Shown: piece after piece, positions 24,503-32,548 of the stretch
Position numbering within the stretch: the first letter of the stretch is position 1
Layout of the letters: each line of letters opens with the position of its first letter
IMG/VR virus record: IMGVR_UViG_3300009160_003727
Coordinates: 1-45,628 of that record
Direction: 5' to 3' (one strand)
DNA length: 45,628 bases
Origin: a virus
Made by a program: the position numbers and the translations under genes
Notes under the pieces: generated by a model
Told to the model about the DNA's origin: nothing
The model's input: the letters and a program-made list of their open reading frames with translations, nothing else
The model's database searches: none

Positions 24503-25452
24503 GAATTCTAATGGTACGCCGAGTTAGCGGGGCATTTGGGTATATCACAGATGGTATGGTCAATGCTTTGCGATCTAAGGGGCATGAAGTTAAGCGATTC
24601 GATGGCGAAATGAGCACTTGGAACGAGTTCGATCCTGATATCTATATTGGATGTTCAGGCCACAGAGAAAGTATTCCCATCGAAGGGCGAAGAGCTAAAG
24701 TTGCTATACATGTTAACCCTTATGGCCCTGTTTCGATACCTGGCGGAATTAATGAAAGCCAAGACAGCGTTGATTGGGTTAAAAAGCAAAAACCAGATGT
24801 GGTCTTTGGTTATGGTTTCGATGAAGATGCTATACTTTGGAGCTATTGGCATCAAAGGGCTAACACACGTTGGATACCAATGCCCACCGCAGCAGATGCT
24901 ACTATATTCTCAGATTTAGGCCAAGATAGAAGAAACCAAATCATTTACCTCGGTGGAAGATGGACATATAAAGCAAAGACTATCGATTCGTACCTTCTAC
25001 CAGTGTTAAATTCTTTTAGGGGAAAGTGGAAGTTATATGGCTGGGGCGAATGGCCAGAAGGAATGTCATCGGGTGAACTGCCGCAACATGAAGCAAATGA
25101 GTTTTATAACACCGGAAAAGTAGCTCCATGTATTTCAGAAATTCATACTCATACACATAATATAGATATACCAGAACGAGTTTTTAAAGCTTGCTTGGCT
25201 GGTTGCTTGCCGATCCACGACACCGTTCCGGTATTATCAAGAGTTATACCAGGCCTCCCAGTCGCAAAAGATCCAAATGACTTTCTTGCACTGCACGCGC
25301 ATTATCTTGCTCCTATAACAGAAAAAGAACTTAAAGAAAAAAGCGCAAGATTAAGAGATTGTGTGGCTAAAAACCACACATACCACCAAAGAATGCACAG
25401 ACTATTGCACGGATTGGGTTTTCCAGCAGAGGCAAATGATATAATAATATAA
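24499..25452 (+). CDS. CgeB-like GT-B glycosyltransferase
   Basis: This gene encodes 317 residues. The C-terminal half shows a GT-B donor-site arrangement with IPERVFKACLAGCLPIHD, similar to CgeB (spore maturation) and GT4-type enzymes, where E and the Cys-Gly turn contact the nucleotide-sugar. The N-terminus MRILMVRRVSGAFGY is a Rossmann-like first strand. The start overlaps the double glycosyltransferase (ATGA). It probably adds a sugar to a growing glycan or to a protein; donor and acceptor are unknown. Confidence 0.72.
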   Translation: MRILMVRRVSGAFGYITDGMVNALRSKGHEVKRFDGEMSTWNEFDPDIYIGCSGHRESIPIEGRRAKVAIHVNPYGPVSIPGGINESQDSVDWVKKQKPDVVFGYGFDEDAILWSYWHQRANTRWIPMPTAADATIFSDLGQDRRNQIIYLGGRWTYKAKTIDSYLLPVLNSFRGKWKLYGWGEWPEGMSSGELPQHEANEFYNTGKVAPCISEIHTHTHNIDIPERVFKACLAGCLPIHDTVPVLSRVIPGLPVAKDPNDFLALHAHYLAPITEKELKEKSARLRDCVAKNHTYHQRMHRLLHGLGFPAEANDIII

Positions 25453-25453
25453 T

Positions 25454-26098
25454 ATGGCGCTCTTAACTGATAAATTTTTGTTTTTACACATACCAAAAAC
25501 TGGTGGTTCATATATAAGAAAAGTCATCGATCTTATACATATAAAATGGGTTGAAAAAAGCCACCACCATAGCTGTTTCCCTGGATTGTTAGATCATTTA
25601 TCATCGAATGATCTCTTAGGAAAAACCGTTATCTGCTTTATCAGGCATCCATTAACTTGGTATCAATCACGCTGGGCTTTTAGATTGTCGCACCAAAGTG
25701 GTTGGCAAGGTAATGGTCTTGACCTAGCATGTGGGTCTAATGATTTTAACATGTTCGTTAACAATTGTATAGATTATACCGGTAGCGATAAGGGTTGGGC
25801 ATCGTATAAAATGACTAAATTTATCGATAATATACCAAGCGGATTAAAGACCTTTATCGGCAAGCAAGAGAATCTTCGTAATGATCTTATATCGGCTCTG
25901 ATAGAATGCGGAGCGGTTATAGCTGAAACCGAACTGCCGCTATCGCCAAAATTTAACATGTCCTTGAATGATGGTAAACAGTCCCACATTATAGCCAAAT
26001 ACGACATAAAGACATATGAGCGTGTAATGCAGTTTGATGGCGAATTTATGAATAAATACTATAAAGATTATAACGTTGACCATAAAATCCTTTTTTGA
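25454..26098 (+). CDS. PAPS-dependent sulfotransferase
   Basis: The sequence shows both PAPS-binding signatures of the sulfotransferase superfamily: the 5'-phosphosulfate loop HIPKTGGSY (residues 12-20) and the 3'-phosphate motif, Arg64 and Ser72 in CFIRHPLTWYQSRW with the standard eight-residue separation. The 214-residue size fits carbohydrate sulfotransferases. It would transfer sulfate from PAPS (made by the host) to a sugar or protein. It sits between glycosyltransferase genes, so a sulfated glycan is the likely product. Sulfotransferases are uncommon in phages. A ribosome site is not obvious before the ATG. Confidence 0.85.
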   Translation: MALLTDKFLFLHIPKTGGSYIRKVIDLIHIKWVEKSHHHSCFPGLLDHLSSNDLLGKTVICFIRHPLTWYQSRWAFRLSHQSGWQGNGLDLACGSNDFNMFVNNCIDYTGSDKGWASYKMTKFIDNIPSGLKTFIGKQENLRNDLISALIECGAVIAETELPLSPKFNMSLNDGKQSHIIAKYDIKTYERVMQFDGEFMNKYYKDYNVDHKILF

Positions 26099-26160
26099 GT
26101 CCGGTAGCACCTGAGCTCGGTCGATGGTATGTAACCATGGCTGGACGAATAGGAGCATCC

Positions 26161-26988
26161 GTGAATAAACCCATATACAGTATAATAACGTGTGTTTCTA
26201 ATTTTGACATTTATAATGAATGCGTTGTAAATTCATTTTATAATAGCAAGATCAACAAAGAACACTATGAACTAATACCAATAGACAATAGAATGTCGAT
26301 ATATACAGCACCACAAGCCCTTAATTATGGTCTAATTATTGCTAAATCTGACTTAATTATATGCTGCCATCAGGATATTTCATTCCTGCCAGGATTCTTC
26401 GATGAGGTAGAAAAATCGGTAAAAAAAGCTGGAGGCGATTGGGGAATAATTGGTAGTTCAGGCCGATCAATAGAAATAGATGAAGTTAGTAAGAAACCAG
26501 ATTGGGTAGGTGTGGTATACAATGGTCACCCAAATCAGCTTGGAGATGATTTTGACAATAAACTTATTAAATGCTGGGATGGTAAAAAAGAAATGAAAGA
26601 AGTGCATTGTGTCGATGAATGCTTATTCATGATAAATAAGCGACACAATATCACATTTAATCCTGAGATAAATGGTTTTCATTTTTACGGAGCTGATTTA
26701 GCGCTCTCTATGAGATCAGCTGGGCACAAAGTATATGCCACATATCTTCCAAGCATTCACCATGGTGCTTATTCAGGCAGCCTTAAAGCGAAGGATGATT
26801 ATTGGCCTTTGTTTAGAAAACTACTTAACATGTGGTCTACAATTTTTCCAGAATGCTATGGCACTCATTTCCACTGGACCACGTCCGAAGTAGGCATGGA
26901 AATAGCATCTTACATCTCAATAGAATCTGATACCGAGAGTTTTAGAGCTTCAACGACCAACATAAAAATAAGAGAAAATAGAAAATGA
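26161..26988 (+). CDS. StrF-like (Glyco_tranf_2_5) glycosyltransferase
   Basis: This gene encodes 275 residues from GTG 26161, chosen because AGGAG (26151-26155) lies five bases upstream and because the protein then begins at the expected first strand (KPIYSIITCVSN). An in-frame TTG at 26095 and ATG at 26137 have no site. CHQDISFLPGF (donor-site region), CVDECLFMINK and HFYGADLALSMRSAGHKVY match the family related to StrF/Glyco_tranf_2_5, a GT-A type found near polysaccharide genes. It may add a sugar after the sulfotransferase step. Metal-binding residues cannot be assigned with certainty. Confidence 0.75.
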   Translation: MNKPIYSIITCVSNFDIYNECVVNSFYNSKINKEHYELIPIDNRMSIYTAPQALNYGLIIAKSDLIICCHQDISFLPGFFDEVEKSVKKAGGDWGIIGSSGRSIEIDEVSKKPDWVGVVYNGHPNQLGDDFDNKLIKCWDGKKEMKEVHCVDECLFMINKRHNITFNPEINGFHFYGADLALSMRSAGHKVYATYLPSIHHGAYSGSLKAKDDYWPLFRKLLNMWSTIFPECYGTHFHWTTSEVGMEIASYISIESDTESFRASTTNIKIRENRK

Positions 26989-27797
26989 TCGATTTGTTTA
27001 TTAACTGTCATACTGCAGGTTATGATTGTCTTGATGATAGCATATTTGAACATAAATCGATTAACGCCAAGAGAATCGCCTGTGGCATGACCAGGCCGCC
27101 AAAATATGATTTATCTGAAGTATCAGATTTTTTTCCAACCTATGCTTCCTTAAATTCATCGATTTTTGAAAGTTCTATAATATTGACAATCTGGGAACAT
27201 ATAGAAAATATTAGCGATAATGAATATATTGGTTTTTTACATACAGATATCGAACCTTACTTTACGAAAGATGAATTATGGGCTAAGATTATCGACTCTT
27301 TATCGCCAAATGATGTAGCTTTAGGTGTTTCATTTCCAGCAGAGTACAAAATCACTCAATGCGGTGAGTGGGACTTAAAAAATGATTTTGTCCTTAGACC
27401 ATCATTAGACCCAATGGTGCGCAATAAATTCGACTTAGAGAGATCGATTTGGGATACTATTAAGAGACTTGATCGTCCAATCTATGAGTTTGCAATGTCT
27501 AAAAATCCGCCAATGATTTACTCGCATATGTTTATAACCACTAGAGAGATTTTTAATAAACTTGGGATGAGAATGCGTAATATGTTAGATAGATTATTAG
27601 CATCAGAAATGGGTCTTTGGACACCGCATTTATTCGAACGTCTTGTAGGACTTTACCTATCCGAAATATGCAGTGTAAAAAATGTCGCTGCATTTATACA
27701 TCATGCGGGATCTAGTCCTACTAAACCGGGCGCTTTAAATCTTTATGGGACTGCAGGATATAAATATTATAAAACTTCAAGAAAGATTTTTGTTTAA
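26985..27797 (+). CDS. DUF4422-like putative glycosyltransferase
   Basis: This gene encodes 270 residues and overlaps the previous stop by four bases. IGFLHTDIEPYF, near the middle, resembles the YVGLCHYRRYF-type motif of DUF4422, found in capsule and LPS glycosyltransferases. Its HMFITTREIFNK and HLFERLVGLYLSEIC further match the family's C-terminal pattern (MFxxxREIF, RxxGYLxER). Catalytic residues are not established for this family. It is the last plus-strand gene of the glycan block, and its end overlaps the convergent minus-strand gene by 21 bases. Confidence 0.6.
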   Translation: MIDLFINCHTAGYDCLDDSIFEHKSINAKRIACGMTRPPKYDLSEVSDFFPTYASLNSSIFESSIILTIWEHIENISDNEYIGFLHTDIEPYFTKDELWAKIIDSLSPNDVALGVSFPAEYKITQCGEWDLKNDFVLRPSLDPMVRNKFDLERSIWDTIKRLDRPIYEFAMSKNPPMIYSHMFITTREIFNKLGMRMRNMLDRLLASEMGLWTPHLFERLVGLYLSEICSVKNVAAFIHHAGSSPTKPGALNLYGTAGYKYYKTSRKIFV

Positions 27798-28082
27798 ATA
27801 TTTATCAATTACAAGAGCGAAAGTCGCTTCAATATATTCAAACCATTCTGACGGTATATCGCTAAAATTGCTCATGCTATCGTTAAGCCCTGCCTTCATT
27901 GTGATAAATATCGTATTTTCTTTTATGTTTAGAACTATAGGCGTTAAATTAAGATTTAAGTCATTGGTTTTACTTTTAAAATTAATATCTGTGGCTATAT
28001 TACCGATATCGACAGCTCTAACAAGAATACTTGATAATTGGCTTGATATGCGATATTTTTTGGTGATATCTGTAGTCGGCAT
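27777..28082 (-). CDS. Unknown beta-rich protein
   Basis: This minus-strand gene encodes 101 residues, starting one base after the previous minus-strand stop (TAAaATG). It is rich in beta-type stretches (LNLNLTPIVLNIKENTIFITMK) with no cysteines or membrane segments. No domain recognised. A plus-strand frame over the same region (27745-28101) is judged a shadow, because this one fits the packing of the minus-strand operon. Confidence 0.58.
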   Translation of the reverse strand: MPTTDITKKYRISSQLSSILVRAVDIGNIATDINFKSKTNDLNLNLTPIVLNIKENTIFITMKAGLNDSMSNFSDIPSEWFEYIEATFALVIDKYLNKNLS

Positions 28083-28083
28083 T

Positions 28084-28653
28084 TTAGAATTTCTTCTTTA
28101 AAGTAGCTCCGGGGAAGTTTTTAGTAACATCTTGAGATATCTTTTTACCTTCGTCGCTTATCTTTTTTCTTACTTCTTTTAGCTGGCTTTTCGATACACC
28201 ATCGGTGTTAGAAAGCATCGCCACCCAACCGCTAGGCTGTAATGCCAACATTGTTTTAGCTGTGTCTTGGGTGCTCTGCGCCAGAGATTTTAAATCAGTC
28301 TTTAATAGATATCTAGGCTCGATAGCATAAAGAGCTGATGTGATAATGCTTGGTGCATATGTTTTTAGCTCGGTCATGGATTTTTTTAAATCTTTGTACT
28401 TATTTGCGTTTTTCTTGTCGGAATCTAATATTTTTAAAAAGCCTGAGATAAAGTCATCACTAATTGTCGACCACGTATCAGAGCTAGGTTGCTTGAAATA
28501 TGATCTCAATAGTTTAGCTGGCTCAGAGTCTTTATATCGGTCATCATTAAAAAGTATATCGATTAGCTGGCCAAATATCTGGCTGATATTTAAGACAGGA
28601 GTGCCGCCGCTAGAGATACTACCAGCAGCTTCATAAATATTTAATAATTTCAT
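28084..28653 (-). CDS. Unknown helical protein
   Basis: This minus-strand gene encodes 189 residues, starting one base after the gmd stop, with GAGG within the last codons of gmd as ribosome site. It is largely helical, with Lys/Ser-rich stretches at both ends (a Lys-rich tail, GATLKKKF). No recognisable motif, signal peptide or membrane segment. Co-transcribed with gmd, it may be a regulator or structural partner, but nothing supports a specific role. Confidence 0.6.
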   Translation of the reverse strand: MKLLNIYEAAGSISSGGTPVLNISQIFGQLIDILFNDDRYKDSEPAKLLRSYFKQPSSDTWSTISDDFISGFLKILDSDKKNANKYKDLKKSMTELKTYAPSIITSALYAIEPRYLLKTDLKSLAQSTQDTAKTMLALQPSGWVAMLSNTDGVSKSQLKEVRKKISDEGKKISQDVTKNFPGATLKKKF

Positions 28654-28654
28654 T

Positions 28655-29731
<1,077 letters not shown>

Positions 29732-29755
29732 TTACCGGTTTTAGAAAGGGATATC

Positions 29756-30016
29756 ATGAAGACTTTTGTTTTGGCCTGCGTATTGCTCGGGACTATTGGT
29801 GTGTTTGAAGCTGAGGCCGGTTGTGGTCAGCGTTCAAACGGGTCTTGTGGCAATAGCCGTGCTAAGTTATTCGAAGGGCGCACTCGCGGAGGCCTCTCCT
29901 GTGGTAAGACTCGCGTTTCTTCTTGTTTTGCGGCTCCAAAGGCTTCTGCCTGCACAGCTTGCGACAAGGCTAACGAGAAAGCCGCTCCTGCTGCGTCTAA
30001 GTCTGAAAATAAGTAA
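29756..30016 (+). CDS. Secreted cysteine-rich small protein
   Basis: This gene encodes 86 residues from ATG 29756, preceded by AAAGGG. The N-terminus MKTFVLACVLLGTIGVFEAEA is a clear Sec signal peptide: a Lys, a hydrophobic core, and a cleavage-type AEA before Gly-Cys. The site lacks the Leu/Val at -3 expected of a lipoprotein. The mature part has six cysteines (GCG, SCGN, SCGKT, SCF, ACTAC) and a Lys/Ala-rich end, suggesting disulphides or metal binding in the periplasm or outside. Its base composition is visibly more GC-rich than its neighbours, so it may be a recent acquisition. No family is recognised. It could act on the host envelope or protect against competing phage, but this is conjecture. 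Confidence 0.72.
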   Translation: MKTFVLACVLLGTIGVFEAEAGCGQRSNGSCGNSRAKLFEGRTRGGLSCGKTRVSSCFAAPKASACTACDKANEKAAPAASKSENK

Positions 30017-30017
30017 T

Positions 30018-30031
30018 TGATTAATTAATCA
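30018..30031. repeat. 14-base perfect palindrome
   Basis: TGATTAATTAATCA lies just after the stop of the Cys-rich gene. It may be an operator or weak hairpin for the next gene. Its AT-rich makeup makes chance possible. Confidence 0.3.
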
Positions 30032-30111
30032 TCGCCAGATTGCGTAGACTATTACTTTCCCTTCAAATATACATTAGAAATTTGGCTACTTATATTGAAA
30101 GGAGACAGAAA

Positions 30112-30516
30112 ATGTCTGCGCAACCTGCCAATTCTTCGATTTCGGTGTTTATGAACCTGAGGTCCTATAGGCGGGATCTCAGACATGAGTCTCTGGCTGC
30201 TATTTGCAAGAGGCTTCGTCCTCTTGTGATGACCATCCCAGGAGAAGAAATTCTCGTGGGCGTTCTTAACAGAGATACCGGCGTCAAAGACATGAGTTCT
30301 TATATGGGCGAAGCACGTTTTAATGCTGGTCGTGGCTTCCCAATTGTAATCGGCACCTTCGGTCAAACTAGCTTCGCTGAAGCTCAGACCAATCTTGCTG
30401 ATATCAATTTTGCATTCCAAATCGGCTCTGATAAATTCTTGTCCAACACCGCAGCTGGCCTAACTGGCGATCTGTTTGGTGATGCACGAGGCCTAGCATC
30501 TGATATAACCACTTAA
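30112..30516 (+). CDS. Unknown well-expressed phage protein
   Basis: This gene encodes 134 residues from ATG 30112 with a strong AAAGGAG (30098-30104) seven bases upstream. A frame from 30040 would start earlier without a site. The sequence has mixed helices and strands (RLRPLVMTIPGEEILVGVLNRD, then GFPIVIGTFG) and no recognisable motif. A strong terminator follows within 30 bases, so it is probably a single-gene unit made at high level, as for a decoration or abundant virion protein. The ribosome-site sequence AGGAGACAGA is shared with the gene at 30649. Confidence 0.72.
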   Translation: MSAQPANSSISVFMNLRSYRRDLRHESLAAICKRLRPLVMTIPGEEILVGVLNRDTGVKDMSSYMGEARFNAGRGFPIVIGTFGQTSFAEAQTNLADINFAFQIGSDKFLSNTAAGLTGDLFGDARGLASDITT

Positions 30517-30535
30517 TAATCCTTAATCGGATTAT
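30516..30535 (+). repeat. Small hairpin before the terminator
   Basis: ATAATCC (30516-30522) and GGATTAT (30529-30535) form a seven-base stem with a six-base loop directly after the preceding stop codon. It may assist termination or mRNA stability. Function is only inferred. Confidence 0.35.
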
Positions 30536-30545
30536 CGAGAATTAA

Positions 30546-30584
30546 AAGAAGACGGGGAGATCGATAAAATCTCCCCGTCTTCTT
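30546..30584 (+). terminator. Strong rho-independent terminator
   Basis: A perfect 16-base stem (30546-30561 with 30569-30584) includes a GGGG/CCCC core and a seven-base loop (30562-30568). The 3' arm ends CTTCTT and is followed by an AT-rich tail; an A-rich stretch precedes the stem. It lies 29 bases after the stop of the upstream gene. The symmetry means it may also terminate transcription from the other side, but no minus-strand gene faces it nearby. Confidence 0.85.
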
Positions 30585-30648
30585 ATATAAACCATATCCG
30601 AATATAAATTAAGCCACAAATATATTATATAACTCAAGGAGACAGACT

Positions 30649-31179
30649 ATGCGCTGGGTCCCATTTACAGCCTTCATAAAAATTGTGCCATCATTAGCGA
30701 ACGGAAAAAGATTCGAAATTATAAGAAATGCTCAAAAACTATCAGTAGCATTATTCGAAGAAATCCCTAATTATGATGGTGGGAAATTCCAGCTATCGTC
30801 GCCTAGTGGCGGACAACAAAACAGCCAAACAAATGGGGCTGCGTTGAGTTCCTTCGCCAACGGCACCGCATATAAACCACAATTTGGGCAATCGCCAGCC
30901 CAACTGACAATGTCTGGATTCTATAAATCAGAGGCTAAAAACGCATACACGCAGCCTGAAGTTATGCGATTCTCTGGCAATGAAAAATATTCAGGCATGG
31001 GCTCGCATTTAAATGAATTGATGCCAACAGGCACAGTATATTCAGAAGTATCAGACATTCTATCGATTCTTCGAGACGCTTGCGATGCAGCGTTTCCAGC
31101 ATCAGTTCCTTATAGCGTATTTCGTTTAGAATACAATGGCTTAGTATTTGGGGACAGGGGATTAACCTTCCCTGATTAA
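30649..31179 (+). CDS. Putative virion structural protein
   Basis: This gene encodes 176 residues, with AAGGAG upstream of ATG 30649 and the same extended site (AGGAGACAGA) as the gene at 30112. It contains a Gln/Ser/Asn-rich central part (GGQQNSQTNGAALSSFANGTAYKPQFGQ) and a C-terminal helix-strand region (SVFRLEYNGLVFGDRGLTF). No family is named. Because it is followed directly by the connector-like gene, it is probably structural. Confidence 0.65.
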   Translation: MRWVPFTAFIKIVPSLANGKRFEIIRNAQKLSVALFEEIPNYDGGKFQLSSPSGGQQNSQTNGAALSSFANGTAYKPQFGQSPAQLTMSGFYKSEAKNAYTQPEVMRFSGNEKYSGMGSHLNELMPTGTVYSEVSDILSILRDACDAAFPASVPYSVFRLEYNGLVFGDRGLTFPD

Positions 31180-31181
31180 AT

Positions 31182-31964
31182 ATGGCTATTTTTGGACCAG
31201 CAGATCTACCCTCTATATTAAAACTACGTTCTGAACCAATGAAAAAGTATATCCTGACCAAATTAGGATATCCAAATGTAGATGTAGAGATACAAGAAGA
31301 TCAATTCGAAACGATTTGGAGAGTGGCTGGAGATTTTATAGCTAGCTATTTCCCCAGAGAGCAGAAATTAGCTGTTTTTTGGACCAACCCATTGCAACCA
31401 ACATACCCTCTTCCAGAAGACGCTTATTGGGTCCAAGAAGTGCATTGGGACCCAGCAACAACCAGAATAAACGATGTATTTGGGGCTGAAAGCTTTTTAT
31501 TTAATGTCGGGCAGGTGTCCGGCATACAAAATATGCTTTTAGATTACCACCTTCTTCAAGCATATAGAAAATTCTCCCAAAAAATACTTGGCACTGAAGG
31601 CCACTGGGAAGTGATTAACGAAAACAATAAATTTACACAAGGTGATTCATTAAGTTCTAAAGATCAAAAAATACGGTTATATCCGACACCAAAAGGCGCT
31701 TTCCCAGTGACTGTTCTTTACATCCCTGTCGTCAATAGTTTTAGAAGCCCGCAAGCTAGACAGCTATGCTATGATATGATGCTTGCTGAAGCTAAAACCT
31801 CGCTGGGTGCTGCAAGAAGAAAAATCTCAGGATTACCAACACCAGATGGTGGTACAATATCTTATGATGGTGATGCTCTCATGAACGAAGGCATCAAAAT
31901 GAAAGAAGAGATAATTAAATCTGCTATTGATCTCGGTGAACCATATGGAGTATGGCTATGGTAA
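31182..31964 (+). CDS. Putative virion connector or neck protein
   Basis: This gene encodes 260 residues and begins two bases after the previous stop. The N-terminus (KKYILTKLGYPNVDVEIQEDQFETIWRVA) and the C-terminal helix region (EAKTSLGAARRKISGLPTPDGGTISYDGDALMNEGIKMKEE) recall a widespread family of large-phage structural proteins that includes T4-like neck/adaptor-type proteins. The assignment is by pattern and context only. Its position just ahead of the fibre genes fits a tail or neck role. The weak ribosome site suggests coupling. Confidence 0.6.
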   Translation: MAIFGPADLPSILKLRSEPMKKYILTKLGYPNVDVEIQEDQFETIWRVAGDFIASYFPREQKLAVFWTNPLQPTYPLPEDAYWVQEVHWDPATTRINDVFGAESFLFNVGQVSGIQNMLLDYHLLQAYRKFSQKILGTEGHWEVINENNKFTQGDSLSSKDQKIRLYPTPKGAFPVTVLYIPVVNSFRSPQARQLCYDMMLAEAKTSLGAARRKISGLPTPDGGTISYDGDALMNEGIKMKEEIIKSAIDLGEPYGVWLW

Positions 31965-32548
31965 TAGAACCGATTGAAATTAGCTTCCAATTACAGGTAC
32001 TACCTGACCATAGCGTCATTATACCTGGCTGTGAACCAACATCGGCAATATCAAGTGCGTCTCTGTCTTATTCTATGGCACTTAATGGATGTGAACAACC
32101 GAAAGTACCAATTAAATTAATATTAGATAAAATCCCAGGTAGCTATATAAAGTATGGGTGGAATTTTAACCTTGGCTATAACCAGACTTGGTTGGTGTTT
32201 CCTCCTTATTTGGCAGGCTGCCCATGCGATGATAGACCCGATTGGTATAACATGCTGAGATGTATAGCTAGTGAAATAACTGACCCGATTGTAGTTGAAA
32301 AAAACTGCGATGTTCTAGAACGCGAATTTTGTAACCCAGAAATAAAACCAGGGCCAAGCGGCGGCGGTGATGCTTATGTGAATCCTCCAGAAGGTCCATC
32401 TGCCTTAGGCTATGGTGGTATTTTACCACCGATTCCACCTTGGGCGCGGAAAAAAGTTAATTTCTGTAAATTAGCGGGCATGGACAAGGAAATGAAGATG
32501 ATGGCTCCGCACGATACTAATATACTGGATTCTATTTTAGGAACTTAA
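31958..32548 (+). CDS. Putative virion structural protein
   Basis: This gene encodes 196 residues from ATG 31958, seven bases from GGAG (31947-31950); the in-frame ATG at 31952 is only one base away from it. It starts with a beta-type region (IEISFQLQVLPDHSVIIPGCE), contains several cysteines (CPCDDR, CDVLEREFCN) and a Gly/Pro-rich stretch (GPSGGGDAYVNPPEGPSALGYGG). No family recognised. The stop abuts the giant fibre gene, whose start follows at 32549, so it may be a fibre-attachment protein. Confidence 0.6.
   Translation: MVIEPIEISFQLQVLPDHSVIIPGCEPTSAISSASLSYSMALNGCEQPKVPIKLILDKIPGSYIKYGWNFNLGYNQTWLVFPPYLAGCPCDDRPDWYNMLRCIASEITDPIVVEKNCDVLEREFCNPEIKPGPSGGGDAYVNPPEGPSALGYGGILPPIPPWARKKVNFCKLAGMDKEMKMMAPHDTNILDSILGT

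Noticed and set aside
26095-26160. TTG start at 26095 for the StrF-like gene
   Set aside because: No ribosome site, while AGGAG precedes GTG 26161 and the protein then begins at the expected first strand.
27745-28101. Plus-strand ORF of 118 residues
   Set aside because: It overlaps two minus-strand genes that are tightly packed with gmd; the hydrophobic composition is consistent with an antisense shadow.
29756-29830. Lipoprotein signal (lipobox)
   Set aside because: The residues before the Cys are Glu-Ala-Gly rather than Leu-x-Gly/Ala, so ordinary signal peptidase cleavage is preferred.
29766-30020. Alternative frame inside the Cys-rich gene
   Set aside because: It lacks a ribosome site and the signal-peptide frame fits much better.
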